From Anaeromyxobacter oryzisoli (GTDB lineage: Bacteria > Myxococcota > Myxococcia > Myxococcales > Anaeromyxobacteraceae), in contig NZ_JALCZA010000003.1 of NCBI RefSeq assembly GCF_022690765.1, positions 92,501 to 156,500 of the forward strand: DNA of 64,000 nucleotides, given 5' to 3'. The number at the start of each line of letters is the position of its first letter. Positions within the stretch are counted from its first letter, which is position 1. The notes under the pieces were generated by a model. The model searched no databases and had not been told where the DNA came from. It worked only from the letters and a program-made list of their open reading frames with translations. The position numbers and the translations under genes were made by a program. This document shows, one piece after another, positions 37,256-45,467 of this stretch.

Positions 37256-37873
37256 ATGACCGGAGCGATCTATTTCGCCGCAGGATTTCTCCTATCCATC
37301 GGCCCGTCCGCGCCGACCCACCCCCTCGCGCCTCCTCCGGAGGATCCGGAGCTCCTCGCATTGCGCGCTCTCGCCGCAGTGGCCGCCGGCGAGCCGGACG
37401 TGGCGGTGGTGCAGGCCGCGGTGGCACGGGAGGCGCTCCGCGGCACGCCGGATCCCGCCGAGTGGCCGGGCCGCGCGCGCAAGGCGGCGTTCCTGCCGCG
37501 GCTCACCGCGGAGATCCGCCACGACGAGCGCTCCAACCGGACCGTGGGGCTTCAGACCGCGGGTGAGGTGGACTACCTCCGTCTCACACCGGGGACGACG
37601 TTCATGGTCCGCGCCACCTGGACCCTCCCGGACCTCGTCGCGCACGCCGGCGAGGTCGCGGCGGCGACCGCGGCGGCGGCGCGCCAGCGGCACGTGGAGG
37701 AGGCGGTGAAGCGCGCGACGGTGCTCTACTTCGAGCGGCGCCGGCTCAAGCTCGCGCTCCTCCTCGTTCCGCCCGCGGACCCGCTCGGGCGCGCCCAGGC
37801 CGAGCTCGAGATCGCGCGCCTCGCCGCGGAGCTGGACGTCCTGACCGGCGCCGCGCGGGAGGCTGCACCGTGA
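37256..37873 (+). CDS. Exported hypothetical protein, possibly TolC-related
   Basis: 205 residues. A hydrophobic N-terminal signal (IYFAAGFLLSIG) is followed by a helical body. PGRARKAAFLPRLTAEIRHD, VDYLRLTPGTTFMVRATWTL and YFERRRLKL plus the C-terminal ELEIARLAAELDVLTG resemble a small Myxococcota protein type distantly like TolC/efflux barrels. No catalytic motif. Its stop overlaps the GTG of the next gene by four bases. Confidence 0.65.
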   Translation: MTGAIYFAAGFLLSIGPSAPTHPLAPPPEDPELLALRALAAVAAGEPDVAVVQAAVAREALRGTPDPAEWPGRARKAAFLPRLTAEIRHDERSNRTVGLQTAGEVDYLRLTPGTTFMVRATWTLPDLVAHAGEVAAATAAAARQRHVEEAVKRATVLYFERRRLKLALLLVPPADPLGRAQAELEIARLAAELDVLTGAAREAAP

Positions 37874-38826
37874 CGGCCGGGGGGCCGAGGCGTGGGGTCG
37901 CCGCCGTCGCAGCCGTCGCGATCGCGTGCGGCGTGCCGGTGCCCGACCCCCACGCGCGCGTGGCCGAGCTGTCGCCCTCGGGGGCCGGCGTCGCGCCGGA
38001 GGCGGTGGAGGCGGCGGTGACCTTCACCGCGCCGGTCGCGAAGGAGGGGCTCCTCGACGGCTCGCGCCTCGTCCTCGTGCCCGCCGCCGACGCGGCCGAC
38101 GCCCTCACGGCAGTGGAGTCGGAGGCGGGCGCGAGCGGGCTCGCCGCGGCGGTCCCCGTGGAGGCGGCGCTCGAGGACGGCGGGATGCGCGCGACGCTCC
38201 GGCCGCGCGCCATGCTCCGGGGGTACACGGAGTACGCGCTCGTGCTCTCGTCACGGGCGCTCGCCGCGGACGGGCGCGCCGTCCTCGACGCGCAGGGGCG
38301 GCCGCGGGCGACGGTGGGCACGTTCGAGACCGGCGCGATCCCGGGCCCGCCGCCGCGGCCGGCGGTCACGGAGGTCCGGGCCGACGCGGCGACACCGGAG
38401 GCGGGCGGCGAGTACGTCGAGCTCGCGAACCTCGGCGACGGCCTCCTCGATCTCGCCGGCTTCCGGCTGGCCAAGCGGACCGCGACCGGGGCCCTCTCGT
38501 CGTGCGCGATCGTCGCCCCCGCGGAGCTGGTCGCGCCGGGAGCGGTCGCCCTCGTGGTGGGCGGCGCGTACGACCACCGGTACGCGCTCCCCGCGGGCAT
38601 CGTCCTCGCCACCTGCGGGGGCTCGGCGCTCCTCGGCGGCCTCGCCAACGATCGGCCGCCGGAGGTGCTGCTCCTCGATCCCGGCGGCGCCACCGTGTCG
38701 AGCCTCGGCGCCGGAGGGATCGCGCCGATCTGCCAGGCGGCGGTGGCGCGGCTCGATCCCGCCGGCCCGGACGCCGCGGAGAACCTAGTGTGCGCGGAGG
38801 GGGAGGGCAGCCCGGGGTCGCTGTGA
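37870..38826 (+). CDS. Lipoprotein with Ig-like and lamin-tail-like domains
   Basis: 318 residues from GTG 37870. A lipoprotein-type signal ends in AVAIACGVPVPD (lipobox AIAC). A beta-rich Big_5-like region at about 30-155 (AVEAAVTFTAPVAKEGL, RGYTEYALVLSSRAL) is followed by a lamin-tail-like domain (GGEYVELANLGDGLLDLAGF, GAVALVVGG). The protein is probably anchored at the outer membrane and may interact with surface polymers or DNA; this is inference. It is translationally coupled to the preceding exported protein. Confidence 0.75.
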   Translation: MTAGGPRRGVAAVAAVAIACGVPVPDPHARVAELSPSGAGVAPEAVEAAVTFTAPVAKEGLLDGSRLVLVPAADAADALTAVESEAGASGLAAAVPVEAALEDGGMRATLRPRAMLRGYTEYALVLSSRALAADGRAVLDAQGRPRATVGTFETGAIPGPPPRPAVTEVRADAATPEAGGEYVELANLGDGLLDLAGFRLAKRTATGALSSCAIVAPAELVAPGAVALVVGGAYDHRYALPAGIVLATCGGSALLGGLANDRPPEVLLLDPGGATVSSLGAGGIAPICQAAVARLDPAGPDAAENLVCAEGEGSPGSL

Positions 38827-38857
38827 GCGGTGAATGCGCCTATCACTCGAGGTAACG

Positions 38858-39060
38858 CCCGAACCCGTACCCGTCACCGTCCCCCGTGCCCGCATCCCGT
38901 GTCCCCTATCCCGTGGCCCGTTCCTCCGTTGTTTGCCCCCGGACCGCGCGGGTCATGGATCGCGGGAGCCGGATCACGGGAAGCGGGCCACGGCCACGCG
39001 AGGCGGGACACGGAGACGGAGAAGCCGGTGACGGTGACGGTGACGGGACAGCCGGGGACG
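38858..39060. repeat. CCGTG/CACGG palindromic repeat, copy F (degenerate, convergent junction)
   Basis: CCGTG-rich left half and CACGG-rich right half, with centre GGACCGCGCGGGTC near 38941-38954. The core is shortened to CGGAGAAGCCGGTGACGGTG (39017-39036) followed by further GACGG steps. It lies between the convergent lipoprotein gene and the frzZ-like gene. Confidence 0.8.
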
Positions 39061-39072
39061 GCGCGAGCAGCG

Positions 39073-39122
39073 CCCTTCGACTCCGCGCCCGCTTCGCGGG
39101 CGCTCCGCTCAGGGTGAGCGGA
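39073..39122. repeat. REP-like CTTCGACTC element
   Basis: CCCTTCGACTCCGCGCCCGC followed by TTC and GCGGGCGC, then CTCAGGGTGAGCGGA. An inner hairpin has eight-base arms (39085-39092 and 39096-39103). Related but degenerate copies lie before the pyrimidine phosphorylase gene at about 48379-48467, so this is a second dispersed repeat family. Confidence 0.75.
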
Positions 39123-39175
39123 GGTGTGTTCGACCGCGACGAGTCCGCCTCGCGCAGGCAGGGATCGTGCGCCGC

Positions 39176-39865
39176 TCAGGCGTTCTCCACGATCCATTTC
39201 CCGAGCAGCTCATCCTTCGAGATGAACCCGTCGGCGCCGCACTCCTGCACGAGGCGCTGGACCTTCTCCTTCTCCTCGCCGGAGCAGAAGAGGACCTTGA
39301 TCGACTTGAACATCTCGTTCTTCTTCACGAAGCGACAGAACTGCGCCCCGTCCACCTTCGGCATGTTGACGTCGAGGAGGATCAGATCGGGCCGCGTCTG
39401 TCGCTTCAGGATGATCGAGGTCGCCTTCTCGGCGTCGGGCGCGTAGTGAATCTCGAAGCCCTTCGCCTCCAGCTCCTCCTGCAGCAGCCGCGCGACGATC
39501 TCGGAGTCGTCCACGATGAGCACGCGCCGGCGGCTCTCCACGGCGACGGTGAAGCGCTTCGGGAAGTCGTCGGAGGCCGGCGCCGCCACCGCGCCGTCCA
39601 GCTTGAGCTCCGTCGCGGCGCGGGCGAGCTCCTCCTGCGCACCTTCGCCCACCAGGAGCGCTCTCCCGGTGAACCCACGATCGCGCAGCAGCGCCGGCGC
39701 CTGCTTCGCGCGCCCCGTGTCCACGAGCAGGACCGCGGCGCCCGCGACCGCGGGCACGAGGGCGTGCGGATCGCGCTCCAGCACGACCTCGTGGCCGGCG
39801 GCCTCCAGGGCCATCCCGGACACCTGGAGCACGAGCTCGCTCTCGCAGCAAATGAGGACCTTCAA
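39176..39865 (-). CDS. FrzZ-like dual-receiver response regulator
   Basis: 230 residues from TTG 39865, with GAGG six bases upstream; a GTG at 39895 would add ten residues. The first receiver-like domain (KVLICCESELVLQ to about 110) lacks the acidic pair and the conserved Lys, though VLLVDTGR keeps an Asp, so it may not be phosphorylated. The second is complete: VLIVDDSE, ILLDVNMPKVDG, FCSGEE, GFISKDEL. Two receivers in one protein encoded divergently from a frz-type operon is the layout of FrzZ, the output of the Frz pathway in Myxococcus. The assignment rests on architecture and position. Confidence 0.75.
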   Translation of the reverse strand: MKVLICCESELVLQVSGMALEAAGHEVVLERDPHALVPAVAGAAVLLVDTGRAKQAPALLRDRGFTGRALLVGEGAQEELARAATELKLDGAVAAPASDDFPKRFTVAVESRRRVLIVDDSEIVARLLQEELEAKGFEIHYAPDAEKATSIILKRQTRPDLILLDVNMPKVDGAQFCRFVKKNEMFKSIKVLFCSGEEKEKVQRLVQECGADGFISKDELLGKWIVENA

Positions 39866-39898
39866 GTCGTACCTCGGGCGCCGACAAAATAGCACGAC

Positions 39899-39928
39899 TT
39901 GCTCCTGCGTCCCGGCCTCGCTGATAAT
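39899..39928 (+). promoter_or_regulatory. Possible promoter of the frz-like operon
   Basis: TTGCTC (39899-39904), 18-base spacer, GATAAT (39923-39928). The predicted start falls at or within a few bases of the ATG at 39937, and no ribosome site precedes that ATG, so a leaderless transcript is suggested. Confidence 0.5.
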
Positions 39929-39936
39929 CCGCGCCG

Positions 39937-40449
39937 ATGCCCGAGTCGAAGCCCACCACCGAACGAGAGGGGAAAGCGGCAGCGGAGGAGAGCGCGGACG
40001 CGTGGTTCTTCTGCCTCCGCATGCTCGGTGGTCGCTACGCGTTCGAGGCGCCGCTCGTCACCGAGGTGGTGCGGCTCGGGCCGCTGACGCGCCTCCCCGC
40101 GGCGCCCGCGTTCCTGCCGGGCGTGTTCACGCACCGGGGCGAGGTGCTGCCCGTGCTCGACATCGGCCAGCTCGTCGGCCGCACCGCCGTCCCCATCCGG
40201 GCGAGCACGCGCGCCGCGATCGTGCACTGCGGACCGTGGAAGGTCGCGGTGGTGAGCGACGCGGTCGAGGGGCTCGTCTCGATCCCGCGGCGCACGCTCG
40301 AGCCGCCCCCCGCCGAGGCCGGGGGCGTCGCGGAGTTCCTGTCGGCGGTCGGCCGCGATCGCGCCGGCACCGTCGCGATCCTCGACCTGCCGCGCCTGGT
40401 CGAGACGGCGCGCGCGCGGGCGGTCCCGGCCGGAGGCGGCGCCGCGTGA
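39937..40449 (+). CDS. CheW-like coupling protein (FrzA-like)
   Basis: 170 residues. A 20-residue charged lead is followed by a CheW domain (FCLRMLGGRYAFEAPLVTEV, LPAAPAFLPGVFTHRGEVLP, VLDIGQLVG). First gene of the frz-like operon, in the position of frzA (a CheW of about 160 residues). It couples the cytoplasmic receptor to the kinase. It overlaps the next gene by four bases. Confidence 0.85.
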   Translation: MPESKPTTEREGKAAAEESADAWFFCLRMLGGRYAFEAPLVTEVVRLGPLTRLPAAPAFLPGVFTHRGEVLPVLDIGQLVGRTAVPIRASTRAAIVHCGPWKVAVVSDAVEGLVSIPRRTLEPPPAEAGGVAEFLSAVGRDRAGTVAILDLPRLVETARARAVPAGGGAA

Positions 40450-40838
40450 CCGATCCGACCAGCGAGATCCTGATGTTCCAGGTCGGCGCGCGCGTGTTCG
40501 CGGCGGTGGTGCACGACGCCGTCCGCATCGGCGCCGTCCGCGAGGCCGCCGCCGACGAGCTCGTCGTCGAGACCGCGCTCGGCCTGCCGTTCTCCCGCGA
40601 GCGCGGCATCGTCGTCGCGACCCAGCAGGCCGAGGTCGAGCGGACCCTGGTCGTCGATCAGGTGGTCGGCATCCGGAGCGTGCCGGAGAGCGACGTGCAC
40701 CCGCTCCCCGCCTTCGCCGCGGCCTGCATCGGCTCCGGCGCCGTCACCGGCTTCGTCATGGTGGACGAGGCCCCCATGCTCCTCGTCGATCTCCCCACGC
40801 TCGTGCGCGAGCGGGCCGGCGCCGCGGCGCCCGCGTAG
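40446..40838 (+). CDS. Short CheW-like protein (FrzB-like)
   Basis: 130 residues from GTG 40446, which overlaps the preceding stop. A reduced CheW fold (EILMFQVGARVFAAVVHDAV, RTLVVDQVVGIRSVPES, MVDEAPMLLVDL). Length, order and divergence fit FrzB, a second short CheW-like protein of the Myxococcus system. The segment for receptor/kinase contact appears reduced. Confidence 0.8.
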   Translation: MTDPTSEILMFQVGARVFAAVVHDAVRIGAVREAAADELVVETALGLPFSRERGIVVATQQAEVERTLVVDQVVGIRSVPESDVHPLPAFAAACIGSGAVTGFVMVDEAPMLLVDLPTLVRERAGAAAPA

Positions 40839-40861
40839 ACCCTTTCCCGAGAGGCGACCCC

Positions 40862-42109
40862 ATGCCCGACGTCCAGAAGCCGCAGAAGAAGCCCGCCGCG
40901 CGGGCCGCGAGGAACGGCAAGGCCAGCGCCGCGAGCCCCGACGGCGCCCGCCTCGCCAGCTACCTCCGCGAGGTCGCCGGGGGAGAGTACGGCGCCCGGC
41001 TCGATCCCGCGACCTTCGCCGATCCCGCGCTGCGCGCGGTGGCCGAGGCGGCGAACGCCGCGGTCGAGCACGTCGCCGCGGAGGCGAAGGAGGCGCGCGC
41101 GCGCGTCGAGGTCGTCACCGCCGGCGTGGACGAGGCGATCGAGGCCATGATCCGCCTCGTCATCCAGGGCGATCTGTCCGGCAGCCTCCGCCTCGGCGTC
41201 AACGACGCGGCGCTCACGCCGCTCATCGCCGGCGTCGGCCAGGTGATGGAGACGCTGAAGAAGTTCGTGACCGAGATCCGCGAGGCGGCGCTCCAGCTCT
41301 CGACGTCCTCCGCCGAGGTGCTCGCCGCCGCGACGCAGAACGAGTCGTCCACGAGCGCCCAGGCCTCGGCGATCCACGAGACCACCGCGACGATGGAGGA
41401 GCTGAAGGGCGCCTCCCATCAGATCGCGGAGAACGCGCAGATGGTCGCCGCGATCGCCGAGCAGACGCTCTCCGGCGCGCGGACCGGCGAGGGGGCCATC
41501 AAGGAGTTCATGGGCTCGATGGAGAAGGTCCGCCACAACGCCGTCGAGGTGGACGACGCCATCGCCAAGCTCTCGAAGCGCGTCGAGCGGATCGGGACCG
41601 TCGTCGAGGTGATCGACGAGATCGCCGACCGCTCCGACCTCCTCGCCCTCAACGCCGCCCTCGAGGGCGCGAAGGCGGGCGAGGCGGGGCGCGGGTTCTC
41701 GATCGTCGCGGCCGAGATGCGCCGCCTCGCCGAGAACGTCATGGAGTCCACGAAGGAGATCAAGAACCTCATCACGGAGATCCGGGAGGCGACCCACGCC
41801 GCGAAGGAGGCGGCGGACGGGAACAAGCGGATGGCCGGGGAGGGCGAGAAGCTCGGCGGGAACGCCATCACCGCGGTCACCGGGATCCTCGCCGGGATCC
41901 AGGAGACGAGCGACGCCGCCCGCGTGATCCACCTCGCGACGCAGCAGCAGCGGACCGCCACCGAGCAGGTGGTGCAGTCCATGTCGGAGATCGAGGAGGT
42001 CACGCGCCAGGCGCAGGCCGGGTCGAAGCAGGCCACCGGCGCCGCGGCGGAGCTGACCAAGCTCGCCGAGCGGCTCGCCGAGCTCGTGAAGCGCTTCAAG
42101 GTCGACTGA
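40862..42109 (+). CDS. Cytoplasmic methyl-accepting receptor (FrzCD-like)
   Basis: 415 residues with no membrane segment or HAMP. A basic N-terminus and a region to about 135 precede the receptor signalling domain. The hairpin tip reads DEIADRSDLLALNAALEGAK and GEAGRGFSIVAAEMRRLAEN, unlike the usual [19 protein letters not shown] form. The size matches FrzCD (about 417 residues) and so does the position after two CheW genes. It should be methylated by the downstream CheR and demethylated by the downstream CheB. Confidence 0.88.
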   Translation: MPDVQKPQKKPAARAARNGKASAASPDGARLASYLREVAGGEYGARLDPATFADPALRAVAEAANAAVEHVAAEAKEARARVEVVTAGVDEAIEAMIRLVIQGDLSGSLRLGVNDAALTPLIAGVGQVMETLKKFVTEIREAALQLSTSSAEVLAAATQNESSTSAQASAIHETTATMEELKGASHQIAENAQMVAAIAEQTLSGARTGEGAIKEFMGSMEKVRHNAVEVDDAIAKLSKRVERIGTVVEVIDEIADRSDLLALNAALEGAKAGEAGRGFSIVAAEMRRLAENVMESTKEIKNLITEIREATHAAKEAADGNKRMAGEGEKLGGNAITAVTGILAGIQETSDAARVIHLATQQQRTATEQVVQSMSEIEEVTRQAQAGSKQATGAAAELTKLAERLAELVKRFKVD

Positions 42110-42144
42110 TCGGCGTCGAGCCCCGCCCCCCCCCGCCGCGCGCC

Positions 42145-44448
42145 ATGGGTATCTCGGAAGAGATCCGCCAGAAGCTCCTCCCGCGCTTCCGCGAGACGAC
42201 CGCGGATCGCGTGGAGAAGATCTCCGGCGCCCTGCTCGAGGTGGAGCGCGGCGCCGCGACGGCGGAGCTGCGCGAGGAGCTCGCGCGGGAGCTGCACACG
42301 CTGAAGGGCGAGGCCCGGATGATGGGCTTCGTCGGGATCTCGACGGTGGTCCACGCCGCGGAGGACCTGCTCAAGGGGCTCGGCGGCGAGCGCCCGGGCG
42401 AGGCGGTGGACGCGCTCCTCCGGGCCTGCGACGCGATCGTGCCGATGCTGGACGCGCCCGTGGACGGGGGCGACGCGGCGCGGACGCTCGCGGAGCGGCT
42501 CCGCGCCCTCCTCGCGACTACGCCCTCGGCGCCCGGAGCCGCGGCCGGCGCCTCGCCCGCGCCCCCCGCCGTCCCGGCGGCTTCTGCGGCTCCAACGGTT
42601 CCAACGGCGGTCCCGGCGGCGCCGGCGGCGCCCGCCTCCAAGGCCGAGCCGCCCGCGCAGCCCTCGTCCGGGTCGAAGGCGGTCTCCCCGGGCGCGCACC
42701 ACGACGAGGCCGCGCCTCGGGCGGAGCTGCACGGGGACCGGCCCGCCGGCTCGATCCGCGTGGACGTCGATCGGCTCGACGAGATCGGCGCGCTCGCGGG
42801 GGACATGCTCGTCGAGGGCGCGCGGGCGATCCGGCGCTCGAAGGAGCTGAACGCGATCTTCGCGCGCTGGGAGCGGCTGTCGGATCGCGTGATCGCGCTC
42901 GCGGAGCGGGTCGCCGACGTCCGGTCCGCGCGCCTCGTCGAGCAGATCGAGGGCGACGTCCACCTCCTCCGCTCCGACACGTTCCGCTTCGCCCGGATCC
43001 AGACCGAGGCCGCGTCCACCGCGCACGCCCAGCTCGAGGTCCTCACCGAGCGGATCGGCACGGCGCGCCTCATCCCGCTGTCGGGCGTGCTCGCCGGCTT
43101 CCCCCGCGCGGTGCGCGACATGGCGCGGGAGCAGGGCAAGGAGGCGGAGTGCGTCGTCAAGGGCGCGGAGACGGGCGTGGACAAGGCGATCCTGCTCTCC
43201 CTCAACGACCCGCTCGTCCACCTCGTGCGCAACTGCGTGGACCACGGCGTCGAGGCGCCCGCCGATCGCGTCGCGGCGGGGAAGCCCCGCGCCGGCCGCG
43301 TGGTGATCTCGGCGCACGCCGACGGCGATCAGCTCGCGGTGACCGTCGAGGACGACGGCCGCGGCGTCGATCCCGCGGCGGTCCGGAAGGCCGCGCTGCG
43401 CAAGGGGATCATCGGAGAGCAGCAGGCCGCGAGCCTCTCCGCCCGGGCCGCGCTCGAGCTCCTCTTCCTCCCCGGCTTCTCCACCCGCGAACAGGCCGGC
43501 GAGACGAGCGGGCGCGGCGTCGGCCTCGACGTCGTCCGGAAGAAGGTGACCGGCCTGGGCGGCTCGGTGACGGTGGACTCGGACCCGGGCCGCGGGACGC
43601 GGTTCACGCTGCGGATGCCGCAGTCGCTCTCGCTGATGAAGGTGCTCCTCGTCCGGATCGACGACGACGTCTACGGCCTGCCGGCGATGGACGTGGAGAG
43701 CGTGGGCCGGCTCGATCCCAAGGACACGACCGAGGTGGCCGGGATCCGGGCGGTGCGCTACCGGGGCCGGCTCATGCCGGTGGTCGCCCTCGGGCCGCTC
43801 CTCTCCCTGAACGGCGGCCCCCGGGCGCACCGGCCGATGGTGGCCTACATCAACCACGGCGCGGAGGGCGCCGCCGTCGTCGTGGACGGGCTCTCGGGCG
43901 AGCGCGAGGTGGCGGTGAAGGCGCCGGGGCAGTTCCTCAAGGGCATGCGCTTCGTGACCGGGGCGGCGGCGCTCGAGGACGGCCGCGTGGCGCTGCTGCT
44001 CTCCACCCCCGATCTCGTCAGCGCCGCCCGTCGCCTCGCGACGCCGCTGGTGAGCCGCGGGCAGGACCGGCGGCGGCTCCGGATCCTGCTGGTGGACGAC
44101 AGCGCCATCGCCCGCGAGGCCGAGGCCGCGCTCCTCCGCTCCCTCGGGCACGAGGTGGACGAGGCGGTGGACGGCGAGGACGGGTGGCAGAAGCTGCAGG
44201 GCGGCCAGTACCACCTCCTCGTCACCGACGTGCAGATGCCGGTCCTCGACGGGATCGACCTCACCCGGCGCGTGAAGTCCACCCCGCGGTTCGTGAGGCT
44301 TCCCATCGTGATCATGTCGTCGCTGTCGGCCCCGGAGGAGCGGCGCCGGGGCGTGGACGCCGGGGCGGACGCGTACATGGTGAAGGGCGAGCTCGAGGCG
44401 GAGAGCGTCGCCGCCACCCTCGAGCGGCTGTGCGGGGTGGCCGGATGA
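42145..44448 (+). CDS. CheA-CheY hybrid kinase (FrzE-like)
   Basis: 767 residues. HPt with H51 (ELHTLKGEARMMG), an Ala/Pro linker at about 125-195 in place of P2, dimerisation and ATPase domains (HLVRNCVDHGVE, EDDGRGVD, ETSGRGVGLDVV), a CheW-like domain, and a C-terminal receiver at about 645-765 with ILLVDDSA and phospho-Asp D695 (LVTDVQMPVLDG). This is the domain order and length of Myxococcus FrzE. The attached receiver probably acts as an internal phosphate sink or gate. Confidence 0.92.
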   Translation: MGISEEIRQKLLPRFRETTADRVEKISGALLEVERGAATAELREELARELHTLKGEARMMGFVGISTVVHAAEDLLKGLGGERPGEAVDALLRACDAIVPMLDAPVDGGDAARTLAERLRALLATTPSAPGAAAGASPAPPAVPAASAAPTVPTAVPAAPAAPASKAEPPAQPSSGSKAVSPGAHHDEAAPRAELHGDRPAGSIRVDVDRLDEIGALAGDMLVEGARAIRRSKELNAIFARWERLSDRVIALAERVADVRSARLVEQIEGDVHLLRSDTFRFARIQTEAASTAHAQLEVLTERIGTARLIPLSGVLAGFPRAVRDMAREQGKEAECVVKGAETGVDKAILLSLNDPLVHLVRNCVDHGVEAPADRVAAGKPRAGRVVISAHADGDQLAVTVEDDGRGVDPAAVRKAALRKGIIGEQQAASLSARAALELLFLPGFSTREQAGETSGRGVGLDVVRKKVTGLGGSVTVDSDPGRGTRFTLRMPQSLSLMKVLLVRIDDDVYGLPAMDVESVGRLDPKDTTEVAGIRAVRYRGRLMPVVALGPLLSLNGGPRAHRPMVAYINHGAEGAAVVVDGLSGEREVAVKAPGQFLKGMRFVTGAAALEDGRVALLLSTPDLVSAARRLATPLVSRGQDRRRLRILLVDDSAIAREAEAALLRSLGHEVDEAVDGEDGWQKLQGGQYHLLVTDVQMPVLDGIDLTRRVKSTPRFVRLPIVIMSSLSAPEERRRGVDAGADAYMVKGELEAESVAATLERLCGVAG

Positions 44449-45467
44449 CGTCGCCGCACGACCGCGCCGTCCGCGTGCTGGTCGCGGACGACTCGGAGCT
44501 GTTCCGGGAGCTGCTCTCGAGGGTCGTCGCGGCGGAGCCCGGCTTCGAGGTGGTGGCGGTGGCCGCGGACGGCGGGGCGGCGGCCGCGCTGGCGCGGAAC
44601 CTCCGGCCGGACGTCATCACGATGGACATCAACATGCCCGACACCGACGGGTACTCGGGCATCGCGCGGATCATGGCGGACACGCCCACGCCGATCCTCG
44701 TGCTCACCGCGAACCCCACCGAGGCGGTGGGGTTCCGGGCGCTCTCCCTCGGCGCGCTCGACATCCTGGAGAAGCCGCAGGCGACCACGGATCTCGACGA
44801 GTACGGCACGCTCCTCCGGTCCCGGCTCCGCCTCCTCGCCGGCGTGAAGGTGATCCGGCACCCGCGCGGCCTGCGGGAGCGCAGCAGCGCCGTCGCCCGC
44901 CCATCGGGCCGGGCGGATCTGTTCGTGATCGGCGCGTCGCTGGGCGGGCCCCGCGCCCTCGCGACGCTGCTGCGGGCGCTGCCGGCCGAGTTCCCGGCGC
45001 CCGTGGCGGTCGTGCAGCACATCGCCGACGGGTTCACCGAGGGGCTCGCGAGCTGGCTCGCGAGCGAGTGCCGGCTCCCGGTCAGGGAGGCGCGCCACGG
45101 CGAGCCGCTCCGCGCCGGGCGCGTCGTGCTCGCCCCGTCCGGCCGTCACCTCGTGGTGAGCGAGGGCGTGGTCCACCTCTCCGACGCGCCGCCGGTGGAC
45201 ACCTTCAAGCCCTCGGTGACGCCGCTCTTCCTGTCCGCCGCGCGGGCCTATGGGGCGCGCTGCTGCGGCGTGCTCCTCACGGGGATGGGGCGGGACGGCG
45301 CCGACGGGCTCAAGGCGATCCGCGACCGGGGCGGCCTCACCGTGGCGCAGGACGAGGCCACGAGCGTGGTCTTCGGGATGCCCAAGGCGGCCATCGAGCT
45401 CGGCGCGGTGGACCGGGTGCTGCCGCTCGACGAGATCGCCGGGCTGATGGTGGAGCTCACGCGGTGA
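44445..45467 (+). CDS. Protein-glutamate methylesterase (FrzG/CheB-like)
   Basis: 340 residues, start ATG overlapping the kinase stop. A receiver (VLVADDSE, ITMDINMPDTDG) plus methylesterase domain with FVIGASLGGPRAL, VQHIADGFTEG and LTGMGRDGADG: the catalytic Ser, His and Asp are kept, and the Thr after Ser is Leu. It is in the position of frzG; Myxococcus FrzG is a CheB homologue. Confidence 0.9.
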   Translation: MTSPHDRAVRVLVADDSELFRELLSRVVAAEPGFEVVAVAADGGAAAALARNLRPDVITMDINMPDTDGYSGIARIMADTPTPILVLTANPTEAVGFRALSLGALDILEKPQATTDLDEYGTLLRSRLRLLAGVKVIRHPRGLRERSSAVARPSGRADLFVIGASLGGPRALATLLRALPAEFPAPVAVVQHIADGFTEGLASWLASECRLPVREARHGEPLRAGRVVLAPSGRHLVVSEGVVHLSDAPPVDTFKPSVTPLFLSAARAYGARCCGVLLTGMGRDGADGLKAIRDRGGLTVAQDEATSVVFGMPKAAIELGAVDRVLPLDEIAGLMVELTR

